Shown: piece by piece, positions 15,780-23,076 of the stretch
Layout: each line of letters starts with the position of its first letter
Position numbering within the stretch: position 1 is the first letter of the stretch
Assembly: GCA_016717205.1 (NCBI GenBank)
Contig: JADKGC010000006.1
Location: 186,001-250,000 of the forward strand
Length of the DNA: 64,000 nucleotides
Direction: 5' to 3'
Origin: Candidatus Flexifilum breve
GTDB taxonomy: Bacteria > Chloroflexota > Anaerolineae > Aggregatilineales > Phototrophicaceae
Notes under the pieces: model-generated
The model's database searches: none
Told to the model about the DNA's origin: nothing
Seen by the model: the letters and a program-made list of their open reading frames with translations, nothing else
Position numbers and translations under genes: made by a program

Positions 15780-17006
15780 TTAGCCGCAGCCGCCGCTGGC
15801 CGGCCCGCGTTTGATCGACAGCACAACGTGTTCTTCGTAGGTCAGGTCAAAGCGATCCGCGTGTGGTGACGCCGCCACGTGATTATCGCCGTAAGCCATC
15901 GCGAATTGAAAGTCGAGTTGATCGTCGGCGGCGAGGGCGGCATCGGCGCTGGGGAAAGCGTTTTCGCCGAACACCGTGATCCAGTTGTTGACGCCACCAT
16001 CAAGAATGTAGACGTTGACCACACTCTCCGCGAGCAGATATTTCCATGCTTCGGTCGCTTCCGCTTCGTCATTGCTCATAACGAACACGACCGCGTTCTG
16101 GGGTAGGGCATGGAATTCCTCAACAATGGTGCTGAGTTGATCATAGGGTACGTTGCGCGCGTCACGGATGTGGAACAAGTTGTAGTCCGATTCGGAGCGC
16201 ACATCGACCAGCATGGTGACGATCTCGTGATCTGCCATGTAGTGCAGGACTTCAGCCGGATGTGCATAGACGGCGCGGGAGTCGAGCTGCGGTTGTTTAT
16301 CCGCCGCGATGCGATTCCAGCGGTCGGCGTTGGTGGGCTGACCAATGACGAGCACGACGACCGCCAGTGCGATGCCGCCGCCCGCCAGACCAATGCGCCA
16401 GCGCGGCTGCTTCTGTGTCTGCTTACCGATGACACGCTCGGCATACTCCGAGGCGACGAACGCCAGCAGCGCCATGATCATCACTGCGAGCACGATCACG
16501 CCCGTGTCCGTGCCGAAGAAATCCATGAGCGTGATGCGCCCCATGTAGGTCGAGTACCAGAATTCCTCAAAGTAGCCGACCGTCTCACCAAACAGGAAGA
16601 TGCCGAAGAACGCACCGAGCGCGAACAAAATGCCATCGATTTTGAGTGTCGCGGCGCTGACGAGTGACGTGCCCGGGCAGAAGCCGCCGAGGATGAAGCC
16701 CACGCCCATGATCAAGCCGCCGACGATGCCGGGAACGAGATACGTTTCGTTGACATACACAAGGTTGTAGTCGAGCAGGCCGAGGCCGCTGGCGAGGAAG
16801 ACCAGCACCATCGCCGTGATGATGCCCGTGAACATCACCTTGAGCACGGTCAGGTCCTTAAAGTAGAACTGCGCCGCCAGCTTGGACGAAACGGCGAAGC
16901 CCGCCATTTCCAGCACCGCGCCAAATGCGAAGCCGATCAGCAGATAGACGAGGAAGTACTGCGGTGAGCCGAGTAACTGCGGCAGATTCAGTGGGAAAGG
17001 TGCCAT
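15780..17006 (-). CDS. YeeE/YedE-type sulfur-compound transporter fused to a degenerate rhodanese domain
   Basis: A 408-residue protein with about seven hydrophobic helices in residues 15-215, including IVGGLIMGVGFILGGFCPGT, whose GFCPGT carries the conserved pore cysteine of the YeeE/YedE thiosulfate-transporter family. Residues from about 245 form a rhodanese fold (MLVDVRSESDYNLFHIRDA, then VYILDGGVNNW). The rhodanese catalytic loop, normally C-x-x-x-x-R/S after a hydrophobic strand, reads VVFVMSNDEAEA, with Met where the Cys should be. The domain is therefore probably a binding or sensing module, not a sulfurtransferase. It ends the cytochrome operon and follows the other transporter half by 10 bases. 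Thiosulfate or sulfide-derived sulfur is the likely cargo by family. Confidence 0.85.
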   Translation of the reverse strand: MAPFPLNLPQLLGSPQYFLVYLLIGFAFGAVLEMAGFAVSSKLAAQFYFKDLTVLKVMFTGIITAMVLVFLASGLGLLDYNLVYVNETYLVPGIVGGLIMGVGFILGGFCPGTSLVSAATLKIDGILFALGAFFGIFLFGETVGYFEEFWYSTYMGRITLMDFFGTDTGVIVLAVMIMALLAFVASEYAERVIGKQTQKQPRWRIGLAGGGIALAVVVLVIGQPTNADRWNRIAADKQPQLDSRAVYAHPAEVLHYMADHEIVTMLVDVRSESDYNLFHIRDARNVPYDQLSTIVEEFHALPQNAVVFVMSNDEAEATEAWKYLLAESVVNVYILDGGVNNWITVFGENAFPSADAALAADDQLDFQFAMAYGDNHVAASPHADRFDLTYEEHVVLSIKRGPASGGCG

Positions 17007-17016
17007 GATTGCCTCC

Positions 17017-17586
17017 TCAATTCCACAGCTTGCGGACGAAATAAGCGAGCATATACGCGCCGCCGAACACGGCGAACATGAACACCCAACTGCCGAGCGA
17101 CAAGACCGAACCGCCGCTCAAGGCTTGGCCGCTGGTGCAGCCGCGCGCCATGCGCGCGCCGTAGCCCATGAGTGCGCCGCCGATGAACGCCATGATCCAG
17201 CGAGTACGGGTGGAGGTATTTGGCCCTTTGACCGTCTCCAGTTTGACGCGCCCGTTGAGGAAACCGCTCACGAAACCGCCGATGATCGTGCCGAAGGTGA
17301 CGAACACGACCCAGCTTTCGAGCGGATTGCGGCCGCCGCCAGCCATCGAGATTAGGTAGGGTGTGCGGTCGATGTGCGCGGGAAAGAACCAATCTTCAAA
17401 CAAGACGGTGATGCGGTTCATGCCGCCCGACGCGCCCAGACCGTTCCCCGTGAAGAAGAACGCCGCAAATAAGACCAAACCGAGCAGGACGCCCGCTGCA
17501 TACGGGTGCATGTAGGGACGTGCCGCCCGCGCCGATTTCGTTTTGGTGGGAACTGCGAGTTTTTCTGCTGAACTGTAAGTTGCCAT
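17017..17586 (-). CDS. YeeE/YedE-type sulfur-compound transporter, half-size
   Basis: A 189-residue membrane protein with about four helices. ARMARGCTSGQALSGGSVL holds the GCTSG motif of the YeeE/YedE family, with the pore cysteine. It is about half the length of E. coli YeeE and complements the GFCPGT half encoded 10 bases downstream; split two-gene versions of this transporter are known. The N-terminal 25 residues are cytoplasmic and lysine/alanine rich. It lies 47 bases after the haem-b/haem-c fusion gene in the same direction, so transport and periplasmic sulfur redox chemistry appear co-expressed. Confidence 0.88.
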   Translation of the reverse strand: MATYSSAEKLAVPTKTKSARAARPYMHPYAAGVLLGLVLFAAFFFTGNGLGASGGMNRITVLFEDWFFPAHIDRTPYLISMAGGGRNPLESWVVFVTFGTIIGGFVSGFLNGRVKLETVKGPNTSTRTRWIMAFIGGALMGYGARMARGCTSGQALSGGSVLSLGSWVFMFAVFGGAYMLAYFVRKLWN

Positions 17587-17633
17587 CAGGATTAGCCTTT
17601 GTGGGGACGCTCAGGTGAGCGTCCCCGGATAAT

Positions 17634-20087
17634 CTAGGACTCAGAGTGCTGTGGGTGGGTTTCGACGTCGTCGTAACCCATGATCATGGCCTGAATGTTC
17701 GCCAGCGGCGTGTGTCCGGTCGTGGTCATGTAGACATGCACGATCACAAAGGTCACCAGCAGCCACGCGATCAACGTGTGGAAGGGCGCGAGCACGGGCA
17801 GTCCGCCGAGCGCCGTGGCGATCTGCGGGAACTGCTGAATGCCCCACATCAGGACGCCCGTAAGGATTTGCAGCGGCAGGAGCACATTCAGCAGACCAAA
17901 GTACGTCAACTGCTGGATGGGGTTCATCTTCTGGTCGCGCCGCTTCTCAAACGGATGTGGGTCGCCGCGGAAGATACCGCGCAGGTAGAACACGGCCTGT
18001 TCCATCATGTGATCGAAGAAGCCATAGGGGCGCGGGATGAACTGCTTGATTTCGCCGCTCACCAGATGGTAGAAGAACGCGAGCGCCGCGTTGATCACCA
18101 GCAGCAGCGCGAACAGGTTGTGCACATCGACCATCCACGCGAAGTTGAACAGGCTGAACATGTCCGGCTTGTGGACGACCAATCCGGTGAAGGTCAGGCC
18201 GAAGATCACGAACGTTTGCAGCCAATGCCACTGACGTTCGTACATGCTGTACATGTACACGTGCTTCAGCGCGGGTTCGGCATGTGTGGCCTGCCGCCGT
18301 CCGACGATCACGCGCAGACCGGCATGCACGAGCACACCAACCGATGCGCCGAGCACGATCAACACGCCGAGCAGATCGATGAGTTGCACGCTGTCGCGCC
18401 CGAAGATATAGAGTGTGGCCGCGGGCGTCTGCGTTGCTGGTTGGAACAGCAGTATGCCGTCGCTGGTCTGGCTGATCGAACCATTCCAGTTCACAGTTTC
18501 GTCGCTGACGAACGTCGGTTGGACGCCGCCCGGGGCGCGGTTGCTCAGCGGGAGGGCCGCGACGATCCGCGAGTCTTCGCTGTGGCAGGTCTGGCAGTCG
18601 CGGGTCGCCCATTCGCCGCCGATCACATCGTGGTGGATGGCGTAAGGCACGACTTCGCCAACAATGCGCGGATCGGTGAGGCCCTGCGCCGTCAGTCGTT
18701 CGGCGATCAGATTGAGCTTGGAGTCTTTGTCGAGCGTGAGTTCGGTGTCGCTCAGCGTACCGTCGCCGTCCGCGTCGAACGCCGTCAGTACGTCGGCGGC
18801 ATAGGCAGCCCCGTCAAAGTAGGCCGTGCGCAGCGCCTCGTCAGTCACCGCTTGCGCGTCATCTCCCACCACCCAGTAGTAGACCGTGACGAGGTTGTAA
18901 GGCGATAGCTGCTGTGAGCCGTCCGCGTCGATCTGCTGGAGCAGCACGGGCTGATACCCGGTAACCAGCGTCGAGACGGTATTCGCCGCGACCGGACCGA
19001 GGCCGCCTTCCACGCCGCGGTATTGATCGACGGGCGAACCGTCGGCGCGCATCACCGTTGCGTCGCGCACGGCGAGCGCCGGAGCGTACAGCGTCGGAAC
19101 GTGGCAGGTTTCGCAGGCGAGCGCTTCCGTGTGCTGCGACCAGTAGGGCAGCCACGCATGGGAACTTTCGGCATCGTGACAGGTGCTGCACGAGCGCATC
19201 GTGTCCGTCCCCGCCGCGAATTCGTGTGACGGGCGTTCGATGTATTCGCCAAGGTCGGCGCGGCGCGGGTCAAACACGAGATGTTCTGGCGCTGTGCTGC
19301 TGTTCGTCTGCACGTAGATTGGGTTGTTGACCGAATAGTGACAGTCAACACAGTTAAGCACGCGTTCGGCATGGACATCCCACGGACGCGTGAGATCGCT
19401 GCGCCCGCTGATATTGCCGCCGCCGTTCGAAATGCGCTGCGGTGAGACGACTTGCCCGGTGGTGAAGGTGCGCCACTGGGATGCATCGGCAGCCGCGGGC
19501 ACGAGTGGCGTTTGGTTGTCGAGATGCACTTGCCCGTGACATGCGCCGCAGTTGTCACTGCGCGGGTCTTGTATTGTGACGAATTCCGGCTTGAGCAGAC
19601 CAGCGGCGTCGAAAGCGTCAGCATTGTAGCGGTATACGCCATCTGTCAGCGTGACGATCCCGTTTCCGGCCAGGGTCGCTGTGTTCGCCCAATTAGCTTG
19701 TCCGCTGGCGAGCGCGCTCAAGCGAGCGTCGTTATTCGGGTCTGGCATGTGGCAGAGGAAGCAGTCCATTTCGACATCGGTCGAGACCAGTTCCGCGGGC
19801 GGGAGCACCCCAGAGACGACGCGCCCACCATCGCCATGCAGCGTGTGGCTCGTGATGTAGGCGACATCATGGCAGGTGCCGCACGTTTGCAGCGTCGAAA
19901 TGGCCGCGTCGCTCACGCTGACATTGGCGCCGGTTGTATCGAGCAGCGCGAAGGTCGGGTGCATCGGGGCGGGTTCGGGCGTGGCCGCGACCGGGACAGG
20001 CGTCACTTCGGCTTCCTGCGCCAGTACAGCCGCCGCCGTGAAGCACAGCGCGGCAACGAGAAGCAGGGAGATAACGGTGCGTTTCAT
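17634..20087 (-). CDS. Heptahaem cytochrome c fused to a membrane cytochrome b domain
   Basis: An 817-residue exported protein. A signal peptide (ISLLLVAALCFTAAAVLA) is followed by seven CxxCH haem sites: CGTCH, CFLCH, CGACH, CVDCH, CSTCH, CETCH and CQTCH. Between sites six and seven lie two EF-hand-like loops, DADGSQQLSPYN and the near-perfect DADGDGTLSDTE, suggesting bound calcium. After a transmembrane helix comes a four-helix cytochrome b domain of the thiosulfate-reductase/Ni-Fe-hydrogenase type, with histidines in WHWLQTF, LVVHKPD, VDVHNL, APFHTL and VIVHVYM. One polypeptide could thus move electrons between the quinone pool and periplasmic haems. The start overlaps the octahaem cytochrome stop as ATGA, so the two probably form one complex. 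Confidence 0.85.
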   Translation of the reverse strand: MKRTVISLLLVAALCFTAAAVLAQEAEVTPVPVAATPEPAPMHPTFALLDTTGANVSVSDAAISTLQTCGTCHDVAYITSHTLHGDGGRVVSGVLPPAELVSTDVEMDCFLCHMPDPNNDARLSALASGQANWANTATLAGNGIVTLTDGVYRYNADAFDAAGLLKPEFVTIQDPRSDNCGACHGQVHLDNQTPLVPAAADASQWRTFTTGQVVSPQRISNGGGNISGRSDLTRPWDVHAERVLNCVDCHYSVNNPIYVQTNSSTAPEHLVFDPRRADLGEYIERPSHEFAAGTDTMRSCSTCHDAESSHAWLPYWSQHTEALACETCHVPTLYAPALAVRDATVMRADGSPVDQYRGVEGGLGPVAANTVSTLVTGYQPVLLQQIDADGSQQLSPYNLVTVYYWVVGDDAQAVTDEALRTAYFDGAAYAADVLTAFDADGDGTLSDTELTLDKDSKLNLIAERLTAQGLTDPRIVGEVVPYAIHHDVIGGEWATRDCQTCHSEDSRIVAALPLSNRAPGGVQPTFVSDETVNWNGSISQTSDGILLFQPATQTPAATLYIFGRDSVQLIDLLGVLIVLGASVGVLVHAGLRVIVGRRQATHAEPALKHVYMYSMYERQWHWLQTFVIFGLTFTGLVVHKPDMFSLFNFAWMVDVHNLFALLLVINAALAFFYHLVSGEIKQFIPRPYGFFDHMMEQAVFYLRGIFRGDPHPFEKRRDQKMNPIQQLTYFGLLNVLLPLQILTGVLMWGIQQFPQIATALGGLPVLAPFHTLIAWLLVTFVIVHVYMTTTGHTPLANIQAMIMGYDDVETHPQHSES

Positions 20088-21514
20088 TGCGTGCGTCCTC
20101 CCCAGACCATCGGGTCGCCGGGGTAGCCGAGGGCTTCCCAGTCGAGACGGCCATTTTCGCCGTGACAATCGGTGCAGGTCAGTGCGTTGGCGGCGGGCTG
20201 CACCATGTGCGTCTGCATCCAGTACATCGCCGTATAGGCGAAGCCATACTCGCCGCTGTAATCCAACCCGGCGGTTTCCGCGCCGATTTCCAACGCCGAC
20301 TCCCAATCGAAGGTTGTCCAATAGCCCGTTTCGCCCACCGTGTTGGGCTGGAGTAGGATGTTGTTGACGGTATCATAGGGCTGATAAGCGTAGTGAATCT
20401 TGAACGGATAGATCAGCGCGCTCAGGTCGTTCAGTTCACCGAGCGGTAGATTGATGTTGGTGACTTCGTTCGGATTCATTTCATCGCCGAGCAAGTAGCG
20501 ATTCAGGTTGCCGTTGAACCACGCATACTGCGGCTCGTAGTTGTTGGTGTAGACGAACTCGCCCTTGATGCGCAGATATTCGTGCGGGTCTTCTTCGCGG
20601 CCTTCTTGTCCCGCCTGTGACCAATCCCATTCGACTTTGGTTGGGTCGACGAGCGCGGTAGCGGGGATATGACAGGTTTGGCAGGCGACCGTATCGAGAT
20701 GCTCATTGATGCGGGCGTCTTCGTGCAGATCGCTTGCATGGCAATCGGTGCACGCGACGCTGTTCTCGCTGTCAACGCTCACGCCGAGCGAGCGCCCGCT
20801 GATCACGTGATCCTCGGTCTGGTGGCAGTCGACGCACAGGAAGTCATAGCGCCCCATGTGCACGTCGACACTTTCGGGAGGGAAGTAGAGGCTTTCGTCA
20901 AGATCGCCATGCTTCACGCCGTTGCCGCCGCCGCCGTCGAAGTGGCAGCCGCCGCAGTTTTCACGGGTAGGCGTGCCGACATGACCCGCGACGTAGGTCA
21001 AATCGACCCCTTCCGCGACCTGACCGGAAGAACCTTTGACGTACGAGCCGGTCTGATCATGGCAGACCAGGCAGTCGACGTTTTCGACGTTGGTGAAGTC
21101 GTAGCTGGCATCTGACCAGCCGTAACCGGCATGGCAGCGCGTGCAGCCTGTCCAGTTGGATTGCACGCCAATGCAGAAGTTGTTGAGCAGGTTGGCTTTG
21201 CCGATGCGGATGAGTTCGTCGCTGCCATTGACCGAGACCGGGTCGCCTAACCATTCAAAGTGAGCCGTATGCGCAACCTGATCGCCGGCCTCCTCATGGC
21301 ACGTCAAGCACGCGCGGGTGACATCGCTGCCGGTCTCGTAGGTGCCAGCCATCAGCGTTGTGTGATCGGTGTGGGCGACGGAACGATCCGGGACGTAATC
21401 CCACGGATCAGCGGAAACAACCGGGGTATCGAGGGTAAACAAGAGGAGTGGGACGCCGATTATCAGCAGCGTGATACCCAACCCGACGAGCCAGATATAT
21501 TTCGAATCGCGCAT
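20084..21514 (-). CDS. Octahaem c-type cytochrome, tetrathionate reductase (OTR)-like
   Basis: A 476-residue protein with an N-terminal membrane anchor (IWLVGLGITLLIIGVPLLLF) and eight CxxCH sites: CLTCH, CTRCH, CLVCH, CGGCH, CVDCH, CTDCH, CQTCH and CTDCH. Size, spacing and the tract with GGCHFDGGGGNGVKHGDLD match the octahaem tetrathionate reductase family, which reduces tetrathionate, nitrite or hydroxylamine in vitro. It faces the periplasm. The ATG at 21514 has a GGAG site 9 bases upstream; the frame runs 24 codons further but through the ArsR gene. The downstream haem-c/haem-b fusion would connect it to quinol, and the following sulfur transporters support sulfur chemistry. The physiological substrate is inferred. 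Confidence 0.85.
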   Translation of the reverse strand: MRDSKYIWLVGLGITLLIIGVPLLLFTLDTPVVSADPWDYVPDRSVAHTDHTTLMAGTYETGSDVTRACLTCHEEAGDQVAHTAHFEWLGDPVSVNGSDELIRIGKANLLNNFCIGVQSNWTGCTRCHAGYGWSDASYDFTNVENVDCLVCHDQTGSYVKGSSGQVAEGVDLTYVAGHVGTPTRENCGGCHFDGGGGNGVKHGDLDESLYFPPESVDVHMGRYDFLCVDCHQTEDHVISGRSLGVSVDSENSVACTDCHASDLHEDARINEHLDTVACQTCHIPATALVDPTKVEWDWSQAGQEGREEDPHEYLRIKGEFVYTNNYEPQYAWFNGNLNRYLLGDEMNPNEVTNINLPLGELNDLSALIYPFKIHYAYQPYDTVNNILLQPNTVGETGYWTTFDWESALEIGAETAGLDYSGEYGFAYTAMYWMQTHMVQPAANALTCTDCHGENGRLDWEALGYPGDPMVWGGRTQ

Positions 21515-21518
21515 AGGG

Positions 21519-21878
21519 TTACTCCGGAGTAGGGGCAGTCTCCAGACTATTCGCTTGTCGGGCGACGATAGTGCGGAGAATGGCACGCATAGAGTCGATG
21601 ACGTTGATCATGTCCGGGACGGCGAGGTGATAGATGACGGTGGTACCGTCGCGGGTGCTGGCGACGACACCGCTTTCGCGCAGCACCGCCAGATGGCGCG
21701 AAATGGTCGGCTGTGGGGCATTGAGCAGTTCGGCAAGTTTCCCGACGCTGCACGGCATGTGCGACAGAGCATACATGATTTGCAGGCGTTTAGGGTCGCC
21801 CACCGCGCGGCACAGCTTGGCGTGGAGTAAGTCGATTTCTTCAAATGGAATGTTTATGGATGGTTCGTTCATTCGCAT
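21519..21878 (-). CDS. ArsR/SmtB-family transcriptional regulator
   Basis: A 119-residue winged-helix repressor. AVGDPKRLQIMYALSHMPCS begins the DNA-binding domain, and LLNAPQPTISRHLAVLRESG is the recognition helix-turn-helix, followed by the wing VVASTRDGTTVIYHLAV. There is no CxC metal box. Two cysteines are present, at 23 and 43; C43 lies where persulfide-sensing BigR/SqrR proteins carry one of their two cysteines, but a second C-terminal Cys is absent, so sulfur sensing is only possible. It is the first gene of the cytochrome/sulfur operon, ending 4 bases before the octahaem cytochrome start, and probably regulates it. Confidence 0.92.
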   Translation of the reverse strand: MRMNEPSINIPFEEIDLLHAKLCRAVGDPKRLQIMYALSHMPCSVGKLAELLNAPQPTISRHLAVLRESGVVASTRDGTTVIYHLAVPDMINVIDSMRAILRTIVARQANSLETAPTPE

Positions 21879-21886
21879 ATCCGAAT
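21871..21886. promoter_or_regulatory. Candidate ArsR operator overlapping the ArsR start
   Basis: Inverted repeat attcg-catatc-cgaat overlaps the start codon of the ArsR gene and sits in AT-rich sequence (cgaatataagag). Repressors of this family usually bind such imperfect palindromes in their own promoter or start region. Confidence 0.4.
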
Positions 21887-21987
21887 ATAAGAGTATGCTT
21901 TGAGTCTATTGCGTGTATTTTCACAAGGGGGAGGACAAATGACAGGGGTGTCGTATGATATGTGTCATATTATGGTGTGACTGTTAA

Positions 21988-22911
21988 CTATTGTGGTTTG
22001 AGTGCCGCGCTGAGACTCGGATAGTCCGTGGTGAGAAAGTTGATGAAAGCGCGGACAATCGGCGAAAAACGGACGTCGCGATCCCACACCAGCTTGATCT
22101 CGCGGACGAAGGGTCGCCCCGCGACGGGAACCGCATGCAGGGTGCGCGCATCGATTTCGTTCTGCACGACGTAAGCGGGCAGCACGGCGACACACGTCCC
22201 CGCCGCGACCGCGCGCTTGATCGATTCAAGGTTGTCGAATTCCGCGCCGATCAGCGGTTCGATGTTCAGCCGCTTCAGCGTCCGCTCCAACCAGATGCGC
22301 GATTGGCTGTTCTGCTGGCGCGTAATGAATGACTGCGCGCGCAAATCCGCCGGGGTGATCTGCTGGGTCTGCCAGAACGGATGCTTGCTGCCGACGACGA
22401 TCTGCTGTTCGACCTGACTCATGATGAGATGTTCAAGGCGGGGCGGGGTGAGGTCGTCGAGCTCGCCTTCGATGATGCCGAGATCGACGCGGTGATTGAG
22501 CACATCACCGACGACCTGTGCGGTCACGCCCGTGTTGAGCGCGACGGTCAAATGGGGGAAGCGCGCGCGAAAACCCTGCACCCACAGCGGCGCGAGGTAC
22601 ACGCCGATGCCGGGCGTCGCGCCCAGGCTGATTTTGCCCGAGGCCAACTGCTGCACGTTGGTGAGCGCGTTTTCCGCCTGCGCGATCAGGTCAAAGATTT
22701 GCCGGGTGTACTCGGTGAGAATTTCGCCGCTCGGGGTGAGGCGGACGCCGCGCCATTCGCGTTCAAACAGCGCCTGCCCGAGGCTCGCTTCCAACTCCTT
22801 GATCTGCTGGCTGACCGCTGACTGCGTGATATACAGGCGTTCCGCGGCGGCGCTGAAGCTGCCTTCCTGAGCGACGACGAAGAACACGCGGAGTTTGTGC
22901 AAGTCAAGCAT
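21988..22911 (-). CDS. LysR-family transcriptional regulator (CysL/CbbR-like)
   Basis: A 307-residue LysR regulator. The N-terminal winged helix is textbook (LRVFFVVAQEGSFSAAAERL, YITQSAVSQQIKELEASLG), and residues from about 90 form the substrate-binding-like effector domain starting ISLGATPGIGVYLAPLWV. Resemblance is closest to the CysL/CbbR group, which responds to sulfur or carbon metabolites. It lies 110 bases upstream of the ArsR-cytochrome operon on the same strand, so it may control sulfur metabolism, although the gap probably has its own promoter. Confidence 0.92.
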   Translation of the reverse strand: MLDLHKLRVFFVVAQEGSFSAAAERLYITQSAVSQQIKELEASLGQALFEREWRGVRLTPSGEILTEYTRQIFDLIAQAENALTNVQQLASGKISLGATPGIGVYLAPLWVQGFRARFPHLTVALNTGVTAQVVGDVLNHRVDLGIIEGELDDLTPPRLEHLIMSQVEQQIVVGSKHPFWQTQQITPADLRAQSFITRQQNSQSRIWLERTLKRLNIEPLIGAEFDNLESIKRAVAAGTCVAVLPAYVVQNEIDARTLHAVPVAGRPFVREIKLVWDRDVRFSPIVRAFINFLTTDYPSLSAALKPQ

Positions 22912-23076
22912 GGAGGATCCTCAAAGCCATAAGCGCAGCTTATCCCTATTGTAAGCGAGAAGATGGCTAACTTTCAAAGATTGCGTCCGACTCTCATCTT
23001 AGTTTGCTAGAGATTCGCCCGGCGGTATGCGATAATGCCCCTAACGATCAGCACCCTCTAGACAAGTTGTAGGCGT

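Noticed and set aside
17646..18908. 420-codon open frame on the plus strand opposite the cytochrome gene
   Set aside because: It is the complement of a gene with seven haem sites and a cytochrome b domain. Its translation is rich in His, Arg and Gln with no recognisable domain.
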